From the NCBI RefSeq assembly GCF_021390395.1, contig NZ_JAJUWT010000005.1, forward strand, positions 124,001-188,000: a DNA stretch of 64,000 nucleotides, given 5' to 3'. The translations under genes and the position numbers were made by a program. Shown here piece after piece: positions 52,319 to 60,222 of the stretch (its first letter is position 1; each line of letters opens with the position of its first letter). The DNA comes from Saccharothrix sp. S26. GTDB lineage: Bacteria; Actinomycetota; Actinomycetes; Mycobacteriales; Pseudonocardiaceae. The notes beneath the pieces were generated by a model. That model ran no database searches. It saw only the letters and a list, made by a program, of their open reading frames with translations, and was not told where the DNA came from.

Positions 52319-54811
52319 GTGATCGCCGGTTACCGTTCGCTGGTGCAGATCCCGTGGCGAGCCGCCCCGCGCGCGGCCCTGTCGAGCCCGCTGACGTTGC
52401 TGGTCAGCGTGGTCACCGCGTTGTTGCTGAGCTTCGTGGTGGCCGCCGCCGTCCTGCACTCGGCCGCGTCGGGCAGCGCGGCCATCGCCTACCAGCAGGA
52501 CCAGCTGTGCACGGAGGCGCTGCACCCGTCGCTGGAGTCCACCGTCGGCGTCCCGCACGAGTACGTCGCCCAGGGCGTCCGGGAGCTCACCGACGCGATG
52601 CCGGGCGAGCGGATGCTGATCGGCATGTACACCCGGGAGAAGCGGGCGGACTTCGGCGGTGCGCAGACCTACGCGAAGTTCGGCTACCGACCCGGCGCGA
52701 TGGACCACCTGACCGTGCTCCAAGGCGGCGGCAAGGACGGCCTGTGGGTGCCGCAGAGCATCGCCGTCACCACGGACCTGCGCCTGGGCGAGCGAGGCAT
52801 GGGCGGTCGGCTGCCACCGGTCACGGCCGTCTACGCCGACGTGATCGACCCGCTGCCCGAGTGGTGGTGCTCGGAACGCCACTTCGTGGTGCCCAACGTG
52901 CTCGACCGGGACGAGCTGGCCAGCGCGGTGGTGTGGATGCCCAGCGCCGAGTCGTTCTACGACCTGCCGCCCGAGGTCGCCGGCCCCACCGATGTGACCG
53001 TGCGCTTCCCCGCCGACGTGCCGCGCACGGTCGACGAGGCCCAGGCCCTGCTCACCGAGGGCACCGCGCGCATCGCGCCGATCGCGGACGGCTTCAACCG
53101 CACGATCTCGCCGCTGGTCCTGCCGGTGGAGAACGCCCGGCAGACCGTGGTCAACGTGCGGTCGGCGGTGCTGCCGCTGACGCTGATCAGCCTGCTCATC
53201 GGCCTGGCGGGCGTGGCCACGGTGACCGCGCAGTGGGCCCAGCGCCGCCGGCCGGAGCTGCGGCTGCTGTGGGTGCGCGGCGCGGGACCGCTCGCCCTGG
53301 GCGGGCGTGGCGTGCTGGAGCTGGGCCTGCCGCTGGTGGTCGGCGGCGCGCTCGGGCTGGGCGCGGCCCGGCTGCTGCTGCCCGCGTACGCGCCGTCGGA
53401 GCTGCTGCCGCCGGGCACCGTGACGACCGCGGCACTGGCGGTGGTCGTGGTGGTGGTGGCGCTGAGCCTCGTGGTCACGTTCGCCACCGCGGCGCTGCGC
53501 ACGCACCGCGAGTTCCAGGTCGCGGGCCGCGGCAACCGGCTGCGCGCCGTGCTGACCGCGCTGCCGTGGGAGCTGGCCACCGCCGCAATCGCGGTGTGGG
53601 CGTGGAACCGGGTGGAGCACAGCGGCCTGGCCACCATGACGAAGATCGGCGGCCTGCCGCGCATCGACGCCGCCGCGCTGGCGTTCCCCCTGCTGGTCGT
53701 GCTCACCGCGGCGCTGCTGACGGCCAGGCTCACGAAGTGGGCGCTGGCCGCCTCGCACCGGGTGAGCCTGTGGTCCAAGCCCGCCGCCCAACTGGCGATC
53801 CGGCGGCTCGCGGCGGGCGCCGGCCCGGTGACCGGCGTGCTGCTGGTGGGCGTGCTGGCGGTCGGCACGATGGCGGTCGGCACGGCCGTCGCGGGGTCGC
53901 AGAAGACCGCGCTGGAGGTGAAGTCCGGCATGTACACGGGCGCGAACACCTACGCCCAGATCGGGCCGGACGTCACCGAGCTGCCGGAGCCGTTGCGCGG
54001 CAACTCCACCATCGTGGGCTTCGTCAAGCAGTACGACCGCACGGCGCTGGTGGTGGACCCGAAGACGTTCCGCGACGGCGCGTTCCCGGTCGACATCGAC
54101 CCGGCGCTGCTGGACGAGCCGCTGCGGGTGGGCTCCGCGCCACGGCGCCAGGTCCAGCTGCCGGGGCTGCCGCCGCTGGAGCCGACCGCGTGGGTGCCGT
54201 CGTTCCCGAAGCTGGGCACGTCCGGCTGGGTGGTGCCGGTCGACCGGATCTCCGACCGCGACGACGTCGGCTCCTGGTACGTGTGGTCGAGCAAGCCGTT
54301 GCGCGAGGTGACCGAGGCCCTGTCGGCGGCCGGCGTGAAGATGTCGCGCAACGCCGACGAGAAGGAGAAGGCGGTGCAGGGCCTGCCGTTCCTGACGATC
54401 CAGTGGACGTTCGGGTTCGTCACGGCGCTGGGCGCGGTGCTCGCGGTGGTGGCGTCGATCGCGCTGCTGCTGGCGGTGGAGGTGCGGCGGCGGCAGAACG
54501 CGCTGTCCGGCGCGTTCAGCGCCCGGATGGGCCTGGGGCCAGCCGCGATGCTGCGCAGCCACCTGCTCGAACTGGGCGCCGTGGCGGCCGGTGCGGTGCT
54601 CGTCGGCCTGGCCGCGAGCGCGGTGAGCAGCGGCGTCACCGTCCCGAAGCTGGACCCCGCGCCACGCCTGACCCCGACTCCGGAGGTGCCCGACCTGCTG
54701 CCGCTGCTGCTGACGACGGCGGTGGGCGGCGTGCTGGTGGTGCTGGGGGCGGCGTGGATCGCGGTGCGCTCGGTGCGCTCGGCGAAGATCGGAGAGCTGA
54801 TCCGTGGGTGA
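52319..54811 (+). CDS. FtsX-type ABC transporter permease (large, two-module)
   Basis: This 830-residue protein has an N-terminal TM helix (LTLLVSVVTALLLSFVVAAAV), a large extracellular MacB-like domain (about 55-270), a first FtsX core of TM helices (about 275-400), further TM helices, a second extracellular domain (about 535-690) and a final FtsX core (about 695-830). The layout fits type VII ABC permeases that move lipids or use extracellular mechanotransmission. It is followed by two ATPase genes with overlaps. GTG 52319 has only a poor ribosome site; the true start may differ slightly. Confidence 0.82.
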   Translation: MIAGYRSLVQIPWRAAPRAALSSPLTLLVSVVTALLLSFVVAAAVLHSAASGSAAIAYQQDQLCTEALHPSLESTVGVPHEYVAQGVRELTDAMPGERMLIGMYTREKRADFGGAQTYAKFGYRPGAMDHLTVLQGGGKDGLWVPQSIAVTTDLRLGERGMGGRLPPVTAVYADVIDPLPEWWCSERHFVVPNVLDRDELASAVVWMPSAESFYDLPPEVAGPTDVTVRFPADVPRTVDEAQALLTEGTARIAPIADGFNRTISPLVLPVENARQTVVNVRSAVLPLTLISLLIGLAGVATVTAQWAQRRRPELRLLWVRGAGPLALGGRGVLELGLPLVVGGALGLGAARLLLPAYAPSELLPPGTVTTAALAVVVVVVALSLVVTFATAALRTHREFQVAGRGNRLRAVLTALPWELATAAIAVWAWNRVEHSGLATMTKIGGLPRIDAAALAFPLLVVLTAALLTARLTKWALAASHRVSLWSKPAAQLAIRRLAAGAGPVTGVLLVGVLAVGTMAVGTAVAGSQKTALEVKSGMYTGANTYAQIGPDVTELPEPLRGNSTIVGFVKQYDRTALVVDPKTFRDGAFPVDIDPALLDEPLRVGSAPRRQVQLPGLPPLEPTAWVPSFPKLGTSGWVVPVDRISDRDDVGSWYVWSSKPLREVTEALSAAGVKMSRNADEKEKAVQGLPFLTIQWTFGFVTALGAVLAVVASIALLLAVEVRRRQNALSGAFSARMGLGPAAMLRSHLLELGAVAAGAVLVGLAASAVSSGVTVPKLDPAPRLTPTPEVPDLLPLLLTTAVGGVLVVLGAAWIAVRSVRSAKIGELIRG

Positions 54812-55469
54812 GCACGTGTTGCGGCTGCGCGAGGTGGGCGTGGACTACCGCACGCCCGCCGGCGTGGTGACCGCGGTGTCGGACGTGAGTTTGGACGTGC
54901 CCGCGACGGGCCTGACCGTCCTGGCCGGACCGTCCGGGTCGGGCAAGTCCACGTTGCTGCGGGTGTCGAGCCTGGTGGAACGCCCCACGCGCGGCGGGGT
55001 GGAGCTGCGCGGGATGGGCACGGCCCGGTTGTCGTCCGCGGCCCGGCGCGGGCTGCGGCGGCGCGACGTCGCGCTGGTGTTCCAGAACCCGGCGGACAAC
55101 CTCATCGGTCACCTGGACGTGGGCGACAACCTTCGTGCGGCGGCGCAGGCGGCGGGCCGTGCCGTCGAGGTGGACGAGCTGTTGACGCGGCTCGGGCTGC
55201 CCGGCACGGCCTCGTGGAAGGTGTCGGCCATGTCGGGCGGGCAGCAGCAGCGGCTGGCGTTCGGCTGCGCGTTGGCCCGGCAGGCGTCGGTCGTGCTGGC
55301 CGACGAGCCGACGTCCCAGTTGGACACCTCGTCGGCGGACCTGGTGCTGGAGACGCTGTCCGAGCTGGCCCGGGCCGGCGTGCCGGTCGTGGTGGCCTCG
55401 CACGACCCGAGGCTGATCGCGTTGGCGGACACGAGGTTCGACCTGCGGAACGGGGCGCTGGTGGCATGA
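54804..55469 (+). CDS. ABC transporter ATP-binding protein
   Basis: This is a 221-residue LolD/MacB-type ATPase. It has Walker A GPSGSGKST (about 38-46), Q-loop FQNPADNLIG, signature MSGGQQQRLAFGCALAR, Walker B VVLADEPTSQLD and H-loop VASHDPRLIA. It overlaps the permease gene by eight bases and the next ATPase by ATGA, so one operon and one complex are expected. Confidence 0.92.
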   Translation: MGEHVLRLREVGVDYRTPAGVVTAVSDVSLDVPATGLTVLAGPSGSGKSTLLRVSSLVERPTRGGVELRGMGTARLSSAARRGLRRRDVALVFQNPADNLIGHLDVGDNLRAAAQAAGRAVEVDELLTRLGLPGTASWKVSAMSGGQQQRLAFGCALARQASVVLADEPTSQLDTSSADLVLETLSELARAGVPVVVASHDPRLIALADTRFDLRNGALVA

Positions 55470-56110
55470 CGGGGTTGCGGGCGAAGGGCATCGAGCGGAC
55501 GTTCCGGCACGCGAGCGGGCCCGTGCACGTGCTGCGCGGGGTGGACCTGGAGGTGGCGCCGGGCGAGCTGGTGACGCTGTCCGGGCCGTCCGGGTCGGGC
55601 AAGAGCGCGTTGCTGGCCGTGCTGGCGGGGTTCGACCGGGCGGACGCGGGCGCGGTGGAGATGGCGGGCGAGGTGCTGACGTCACCGCCGTCGTGGCAGG
55701 TGTGCGCGTTGCTGCCGCAGGCGCTGGGCCTGGCCGGCGAGCTGACGCTGGCGGAGAACGTGGCGCTGCCGCTGCGGCTCGGCCGCACCGGCGGTTCGCT
55801 CGACCGGGCGACCGAGCTGCTGGAGGAGCTGGGCATCGGCGAGCTGGCGGGCCGGTACCCGGCCGAGGTGTCGTACGGGCAGCAGCAGCGCGCCGCGCTG
55901 GCACGGGCCGTGGTCGGCCGACCGGAGGTGCTGCTGGCCGACGAGCCGACCGCGCACCTGGACCAGCGCAGCGCGCCGGCGGCGGTGCGGGTGCTGCGGC
56001 GGGCGGCCGACGCGGGCTGCGCGGTGCTGGTCGCCACCCACCACGACGAGGTGCACCGGGCGGCGGACCGCACGCTGGTGCTCGGCGGTGGGCGGATCTC
56101 CGTAGGATAG
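55466..56110 (+). CDS. ABC transporter ATP-binding protein (second, altered signature)
   Basis: This is a 214-residue ATPase of the same subfamily. It has Walker A GPSGSGKSA (Ser then Ala after Lys), Walker B VLLADEPTAHLD and H-loop VATHHDE. The signature reads VSYGQQQRAALARA instead of LSGGQ, and the Q-loop region (ALLPQALGLAG) is standard. The weakened signature suggests an asymmetric ATPase pair with the preceding gene, where only one site is fully canonical. It starts in the ATGA overlap. Confidence 0.88.
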   Translation: MTGLRAKGIERTFRHASGPVHVLRGVDLEVAPGELVTLSGPSGSGKSALLAVLAGFDRADAGAVEMAGEVLTSPPSWQVCALLPQALGLAGELTLAENVALPLRLGRTGGSLDRATELLEELGIGELAGRYPAEVSYGQQQRAALARAVVGRPEVLLADEPTAHLDQRSAPAAVRVLRRAADAGCAVLVATHHDEVHRAADRTLVLGGGRISVG

Positions 56111-56116
56111 GTGCCG

Positions 56117-57160
56117 ATGTCGCGCCGATCCGTCTCCGTCGTCCTGGTGTTCCCGCTGCTCGCCCTGTTGCTGCTGGTCAGCGACTCGCCGTACCCGGCG
56201 TTGCCGGGCCCGAAGCGCGACGCGCCCCGCGCGATCGTGGCGTTGGGCGACAGCACGATGTCCGGCGAGGGCGCGGGGTCCTACGAGCCGGGCACCAACG
56301 GCGAGAACGACAACTGGTGCCACCGGTCGACCAAGGCGTCGGTGCACCACACCCGCGTGCCGGGCGTGGACAAGGTGTTCAACCTGGCGTGCTCGGGCGC
56401 GAACTCCGAGCAGGTCGGCATCACCGACCAGGTGCGCAACACCGAGGGGTCGCAGGCCAGGCAGTTGGCCGCGATCGCGCGCGAGTACCGGGTGTCGGTG
56501 GTCGTGGTGGCGGTGGGCGCGAACGACGACCCCCGGTTCGCCGACGTGCTGGGCGCGTGCCTGCGGGCGTGGATCGAGCGCCGCACCGACTGCGCCAAGG
56601 CCATGGCCGACGAGTGGAAGGCCCGCGTCGAGCGGATGACGCCGAAGGTGGAGCGCGCGCTGCGCGACGTCCGCCGGGTGTTGCAGGACGAGGGCTACAC
56701 GCCCCGGTCGTACACGCTGGTGCTCCAGTCCTACGCCGCGCCGGTCGCGCCGGGGCTGCCGTTCGACCTGCAGAACCTGGCCGGGTGCCCGTTGCGCACG
56801 GGTGACCTGGAGTGGGTGCGGGACCAGGCGGTCGAGCAGCTGTCGGAGGGCCTGCGGACGGCGGCGAAGGCGGTGGAGGCGCGGTTCCTGGACCTGGCGA
56901 AGGCCGGTGAGAAGCGCGAGGCGTGCACGGGCGGGGACAAGATGGACCAGGAGTGGTTCACCCGGCTCACGGTCGACTTCGACGGCCTGCGGGACGAGGC
57001 GCGGGCCCGGCACGCGTTGCAGGAGTCGTTCCACCCCAACGACCGCGGCTACGAGCAGTTCGGCCGGTGCATGACGGAGTTCCTCGCCACGACGGCGCGT
57101 GAGGCGTCGTGCGTGGCCGGCGCGGACGGCAACCTCGACGCCGTGGTGGCGAAGGACTGA
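56117..57160 (+). CDS. SGNH/GDSL-family hydrolase, membrane-anchored or secreted
   Basis: This is a 347-residue protein. A single N-terminal hydrophobic segment (VVLVFPLLALLLLV) precedes the SGNH blocks: ALGDSTMSGEGAG (Ser nucleophile), LACSGANSEQVG, VVVVAVGANDDPRF and ESFHPNDRGYEQF (Asp-x-x-His-type block V). It is an esterase/lipase-like extracellular enzyme. The position at the end of the ABC operon suggests it acts on the exported or envelope-linked substrate. ATG 56117 after AGGATAGG is used; GTG 56111 is possible. Confidence 0.83.
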   Translation: MSRRSVSVVLVFPLLALLLLVSDSPYPALPGPKRDAPRAIVALGDSTMSGEGAGSYEPGTNGENDNWCHRSTKASVHHTRVPGVDKVFNLACSGANSEQVGITDQVRNTEGSQARQLAAIAREYRVSVVVVAVGANDDPRFADVLGACLRAWIERRTDCAKAMADEWKARVERMTPKVERALRDVRRVLQDEGYTPRSYTLVLQSYAAPVAPGLPFDLQNLAGCPLRTGDLEWVRDQAVEQLSEGLRTAAKAVEARFLDLAKAGEKREACTGGDKMDQEWFTRLTVDFDGLRDEARARHALQESFHPNDRGYEQFGRCMTEFLATTAREASCVAGADGNLDAVVAKD

Positions 57161-57969
57161 TGGGCGGGATCGTCCGGGACGCCGACCCGTCGACCGCGAC
57201 GGCGGCGCTGGCCGCGAGCAAGGCCGCGTTCGCCGAGCTGCTGGGCTCGCTGCCCGGGGCGTCGGCGCACGAGCGGCCGGGCGTGCGCTGGGTGGACACG
57301 GGGCTGCCCGACAGCGTGTTCAACGGCGTGCACGACGTGGCCGCCGAGGGGTTCGCCGACTCGGTGGCCCTGGTGCGGGCGCACTTCGCGGCGCGCGGGG
57401 TGCCGTTCCACTGGGAGACGGGCCTGCGCCCGGAGCCGCCCGACAGCGACGCGATCCTGACCGGTCACGGTCTGCGGCACGTCGAGGACGAGCCCGGCAT
57501 GTGGCTGGACCTGACCCGGCCGCGCCCCGCGGCGCCGGCGGTCGCGGGGCTGTCGATCCGGCCGGTGGCGGACGACGAGGCGCTGCGCGACTGGGTGTGG
57601 ACGTGGGGCTGCGGAGCACCGGACGAGGTGACCGAGCCCTGGTACCGCGCGTACTCGGCGCTGCCGCACGGACCGGGTACGGCGCTGCGCATGTTCGTCG
57701 GCTACCTGGGCGGACGTCCCGCCGTCACCGCGTACCTGTTCCTGGCGGCCGGGGTCGCCGCCGTGCACTACGTGGTGACCCGACCGGAGCACCGCCGCCT
57801 GGGCCTGGGCACGGCCATGACCGCCACCGTGCTGGACGAGGCCGTCGACGCGGGTCGCCGGGTCGCGGTGCTGACCGCCTCGCCGTCCGGCACCGGGATC
57901 TACCGACGCCTGGGCTTCCGCGAGTGCTGCCTGGTCAGGACCTACGAGTGGGGTCCACCGGCGGGCTGA
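57160..57969 (+). CDS. GNAT-family N-acetyltransferase
   Basis: This 269-residue protein has a C-terminal GNAT domain (about 130-265). The acetyl-CoA loop is VTRPEHRRLGLGTAMTATVL and the terminal part is GIYRRLGFREC. The N-terminal 120 residues resemble a degenerate second GNAT fold. It overlaps the SGNH stop by TGATG, so it is translated with that operon. Substrate unknown. Confidence 0.82.
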   Translation: MGGIVRDADPSTATAALAASKAAFAELLGSLPGASAHERPGVRWVDTGLPDSVFNGVHDVAAEGFADSVALVRAHFAARGVPFHWETGLRPEPPDSDAILTGHGLRHVEDEPGMWLDLTRPRPAAPAVAGLSIRPVADDEALRDWVWTWGCGAPDEVTEPWYRAYSALPHGPGTALRMFVGYLGGRPAVTAYLFLAAGVAAVHYVVTRPEHRRLGLGTAMTATVLDEAVDAGRRVAVLTASPSGTGIYRRLGFRECCLVRTYEWGPPAG

Positions 57970-58570
57970 TCAGCGCCGCGATCCCGGCGGCGGTCCAGAA
58001 CGGCGTGCCGCGGGCGAGGTAGTCGGCGATGCGCCCGACCGCCCAGCCGTGCGCCTCGGCGAGGCCCGTGGCGAGCATGGTCAGGTAGGCGGCCGAGGGC
58101 TTGGTGTGCTCGACGTCGGCGGCGCTCCACGGCGCGGTGAACGTCAGCGCCGGGTGGCCGTCGTGCTCGCCGAGGCGCAGCAGGGTCTCGTACCGGCCGG
58201 GCCCGAGGACGTGCCTGCCGTCGGCCAGGACGGCGGTCAGGTCGAGGTCGGCGCCGGGCTCGCGGTACATCTCCTGCGCGGCCACGTCGGCGAACTGCGC
58301 GGCGGTGACGAGGTAGGCGCGGGCGGCCGTCGTGCCGGGCAGGTCGGGGTCGTAGAACGCGCGGCCGCCCAGCCAGACCGGCGACTCGGTCGCGAAGTAG
58401 ATCCCGCCGGGCACCTCGACCGCCCGTGCGGCCAGGGGCGGGCTGGTGTCGCGGCAGCCCGGGTAGCCCCTGGTCGCGCCGACGGGCGTGCCACCGGCGA
58501 GGTAGCAGGCGAACCGGTCGGCGCGCAGGTTCGACCCGTAGCCCACGTACCAGACCAACCGGCTCGTCAC
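57935..58570 (-). CDS. Gamma-glutamylcyclotransferase-like (YGSNL) protein
   Basis: This 211-residue protein opens VTSRLVWYVGYGSNLRADRF. YGSNL is the nucleotide-like substrate loop of the GGCT fold. GGIYFATESPVWLGGRAFYDP and ARAYLVTAAQFADVAAQEM are consistent with it. The catalytic Glu is not confidently placed. GTG 58570 leaves seven bases to the upstream small gene, so the two form an operon. Its 3' end overlaps the convergent GNAT by 35 bp. Confidence 0.75.
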   Translation of the reverse strand: MTSRLVWYVGYGSNLRADRFACYLAGGTPVGATRGYPGCRDTSPPLAARAVEVPGGIYFATESPVWLGGRAFYDPDLPGTTAARAYLVTAAQFADVAAQEMYREPGADLDLTAVLADGRHVLGPGRYETLLRLGEHDGHPALTFTAPWSAADVEHTKPSAAYLTMLATGLAEAHGWAVGRIADYLARGTPFWTAAGIAALISPPVDPTRRS

Positions 58571-58577
58571 GGTCGGC

Positions 58578-58829
58578 TCACAGGCACAGGCGGCACGGGC
58601 GCGCGGTCGGGTGCTCGGCCTGCAACTCGGCGCGGGTGCCGACGAGCTTGACGTAGCTGCCGACCCAGGTGGCACCGCGGGCCGGCGTGCCGTTGATCGT
58701 GTGGCAGGAGGCGCGGTGGAGCATGAGGTTGTGCGGGTTCAGGCTGCGTTCGGCGTTGATGACGTACTGGTGCTGGTTGTCCGCCAGCCAGTGCTCGTAA
58801 GCGCCGCTGTCCTCCGTGAACCTCTGCAT
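58578..58829 (-). CDS. Small Cys/His-containing hypothetical protein
   Basis: This is an 83-residue protein. NPHNLMLHRASCHTINGTPARG supplies His and Cys, and the C-terminus PCRLCL gives a CxxC, a plausible zinc or structural cluster (H-x3-C...C-x2-C). No family was recognised with certainty. It lies directly upstream of the GGCT-like gene and is probably co-transcribed. Confidence 0.65.
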   Translation of the reverse strand: MQRFTEDSGAYEHWLADNQHQYVINAERSLNPHNLMLHRASCHTINGTPARGATWVGSYVKLVGTRAELQAEHPTARPCRLCL

Positions 58830-58836
58830 CGGGCCA

Positions 58837-59418
58837 TCATGCGCCGCCGGGCCGCCACCGGCTGTCCGCCATCCGGTGCCACTCGTCCTCCAGGATCGCG
58901 TAGATCAACTCCTCGCCCCACGCGCCCTTGAAGACCTCGTTGTGCCGGAAGTGGGCTTCGCGGCGCATCCCGAGCCGTTCCATCACCCGCCACGACGGCT
59001 CGTTGAACGCGTCGCAGGACGCGACGATGCGGTGCAGGCCGAGGTGGGTGAAGCCGAGGTCGAGCATGGCGGCGGCGGCCTCGGTGGCGTAGCCGTGCCC
59101 GTGGTGGTCGGGGTGGAAGATGTAGCCGACCTCGCCCTGCCGGTGCGCCTCGCTCAGCCACTTGAGCACGGCTTCGCCGATGACCTGCCCGTCCTTCTCG
59201 ACGGCGAGCGCGAGGTGGTCGCCTTCCTTCTCCGGCCAGGTCACCGACGCCTTGCGGGCGAGGCTCTCGGCGGTCTCCTCGGGGGTGCGGGCCTCGCCGT
59301 AGAGGTGGCGCACGACGTCCGGGCGCGACATCCACGAGTGCAGCACGGCGTGGTCGGCCGACGTGAACGGGCGCAGGGTCAGGCGTCGGGTCCGAACGGG
59401 GTAGTCGGGCTTGGTCAC
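58837..59418 (-). CDS. RimJ/RimL-type GNAT acetyltransferase
   Basis: This 193-residue protein has TRRLTLRPFTSADHAVLHSWM, the acetyl-CoA site VGYIFHPDHHGHGYATEAA, and CDAFNEPSWRVMERLGMRRE at the end, all typical of the ribosomal-protein/aminoglycoside-like GNAT group. GTG 59418 is used; a TTG three codons earlier is possible. It is seven bases from the small Cys/His gene. Confidence 0.86.
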   Translation of the reverse strand: MTKPDYPVRTRRLTLRPFTSADHAVLHSWMSRPDVVRHLYGEARTPEETAESLARKASVTWPEKEGDHLALAVEKDGQVIGEAVLKWLSEAHRQGEVGYIFHPDHHGHGYATEAAAAMLDLGFTHLGLHRIVASCDAFNEPSWRVMERLGMRREAHFRHNEVFKGAWGEELIYAILEDEWHRMADSRWRPGGA

Positions 59419-59428
59419 ACCGGTCAAT

Positions 59429-60199
59429 CTACGAAAGTCCCGGCCCGCCGTCGCCCGGGTTTCCGCGCCGGAAGACCAGGTGGAAGAAGCGGGCCGGCAT
59501 CGGGTGGGGCATCCGGTCGGCCAGGGCGAGCTCCAACCGTTCCAGGTCGGCGAAGAACGCCGGGTCGTGCTTGCGGTCGTTGTCGGCGACGTACCCGGTG
59601 ACCGCGTTGATGCCGTAGTGGCCCAGGAGCACGCAGCCGTCCAGCCACTCGACCACCTGGTCGGCCGTGTGCAGGGTGAGGGTGGTGTCGAAGGTCCGGG
59701 TCCGGGCCTGGTCGGTGTCCAACGCGGCCAGCGCGGCGGCCGGGTCGAGGTCCATGGTCGCCCGTCGCAGCGGCTCGGAGTGCCGGTTGAGCGCGATCAC
59801 CGACAGCAGACCGCCCGGCGCGACCAGGGTGAGGGCCGTGCGCAGGGCCGACGCCGGGTCGGGCAGGTACTGGATGACGTTGTGCGCCAGCACCACGTCG
59901 AACGGGCCGCGCACCGGCAGGTCGGCCAGGTCCGCGTGCACCAGCCGGACCGGCAGGCCGGCCTCGGCGAACGCGTGCTCGGCGTCGGCGAGCATCTCGG
60001 CGGACCGGTCGACCACGGTCACCCGGTGGCCGGCGCGGACCGGCCGCAGCGCGTCCGCGCCGTCACCGCCCGCGAGGTCCAGCACGGTGGCCGGCGCGGG
60101 CGGCAGGTGGCGGGCCAGGTTGGCGTTCGCCTGGGTGTAGTGCAGCCGTCCCCACGGGGTCCGCTGCCACTCCCGCCACTGCCGCGTCGCGTCGTTCAT
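59429..60199 (-). CDS. Class I SAM-dependent methyltransferase
   Basis: This 256-residue protein has motif I VLDLAGGDGADAL, acidic residue VTVVDRSAEML, motif II FDVVLAHNVIQYL and motif III LVAPGGLLSVIAL. It is similar in build to CmoM/SmtA-type methyltransferases (WQRTPWGRLHY N-terminus). The substrate is not evident from context. Confidence 0.86.
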   Translation of the reverse strand: MNDATRQWREWQRTPWGRLHYTQANANLARHLPPAPATVLDLAGGDGADALRPVRAGHRVTVVDRSAEMLADAEHAFAEAGLPVRLVHADLADLPVRGPFDVVLAHNVIQYLPDPASALRTALTLVAPGGLLSVIALNRHSEPLRRATMDLDPAAALAALDTDQARTRTFDTTLTLHTADQVVEWLDGCVLLGHYGINAVTGYVADNDRKHDPAFFADLERLELALADRMPHPMPARFFHLVFRRGNPGDGGPGLS

Positions 60200-60203
60200 C
60201 GGG

Positions 60204-60222
60204 CCGACCCTAGAGGTCGGCG
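60204..60222 (-). terminator. Possible terminator of the bkd operon
   Basis: GCCGACC and GGTCGGC form a 7-bp stem with loop CTAGA across the E2 stop codon. It is weak compared with others in the window. Confidence 0.35.
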
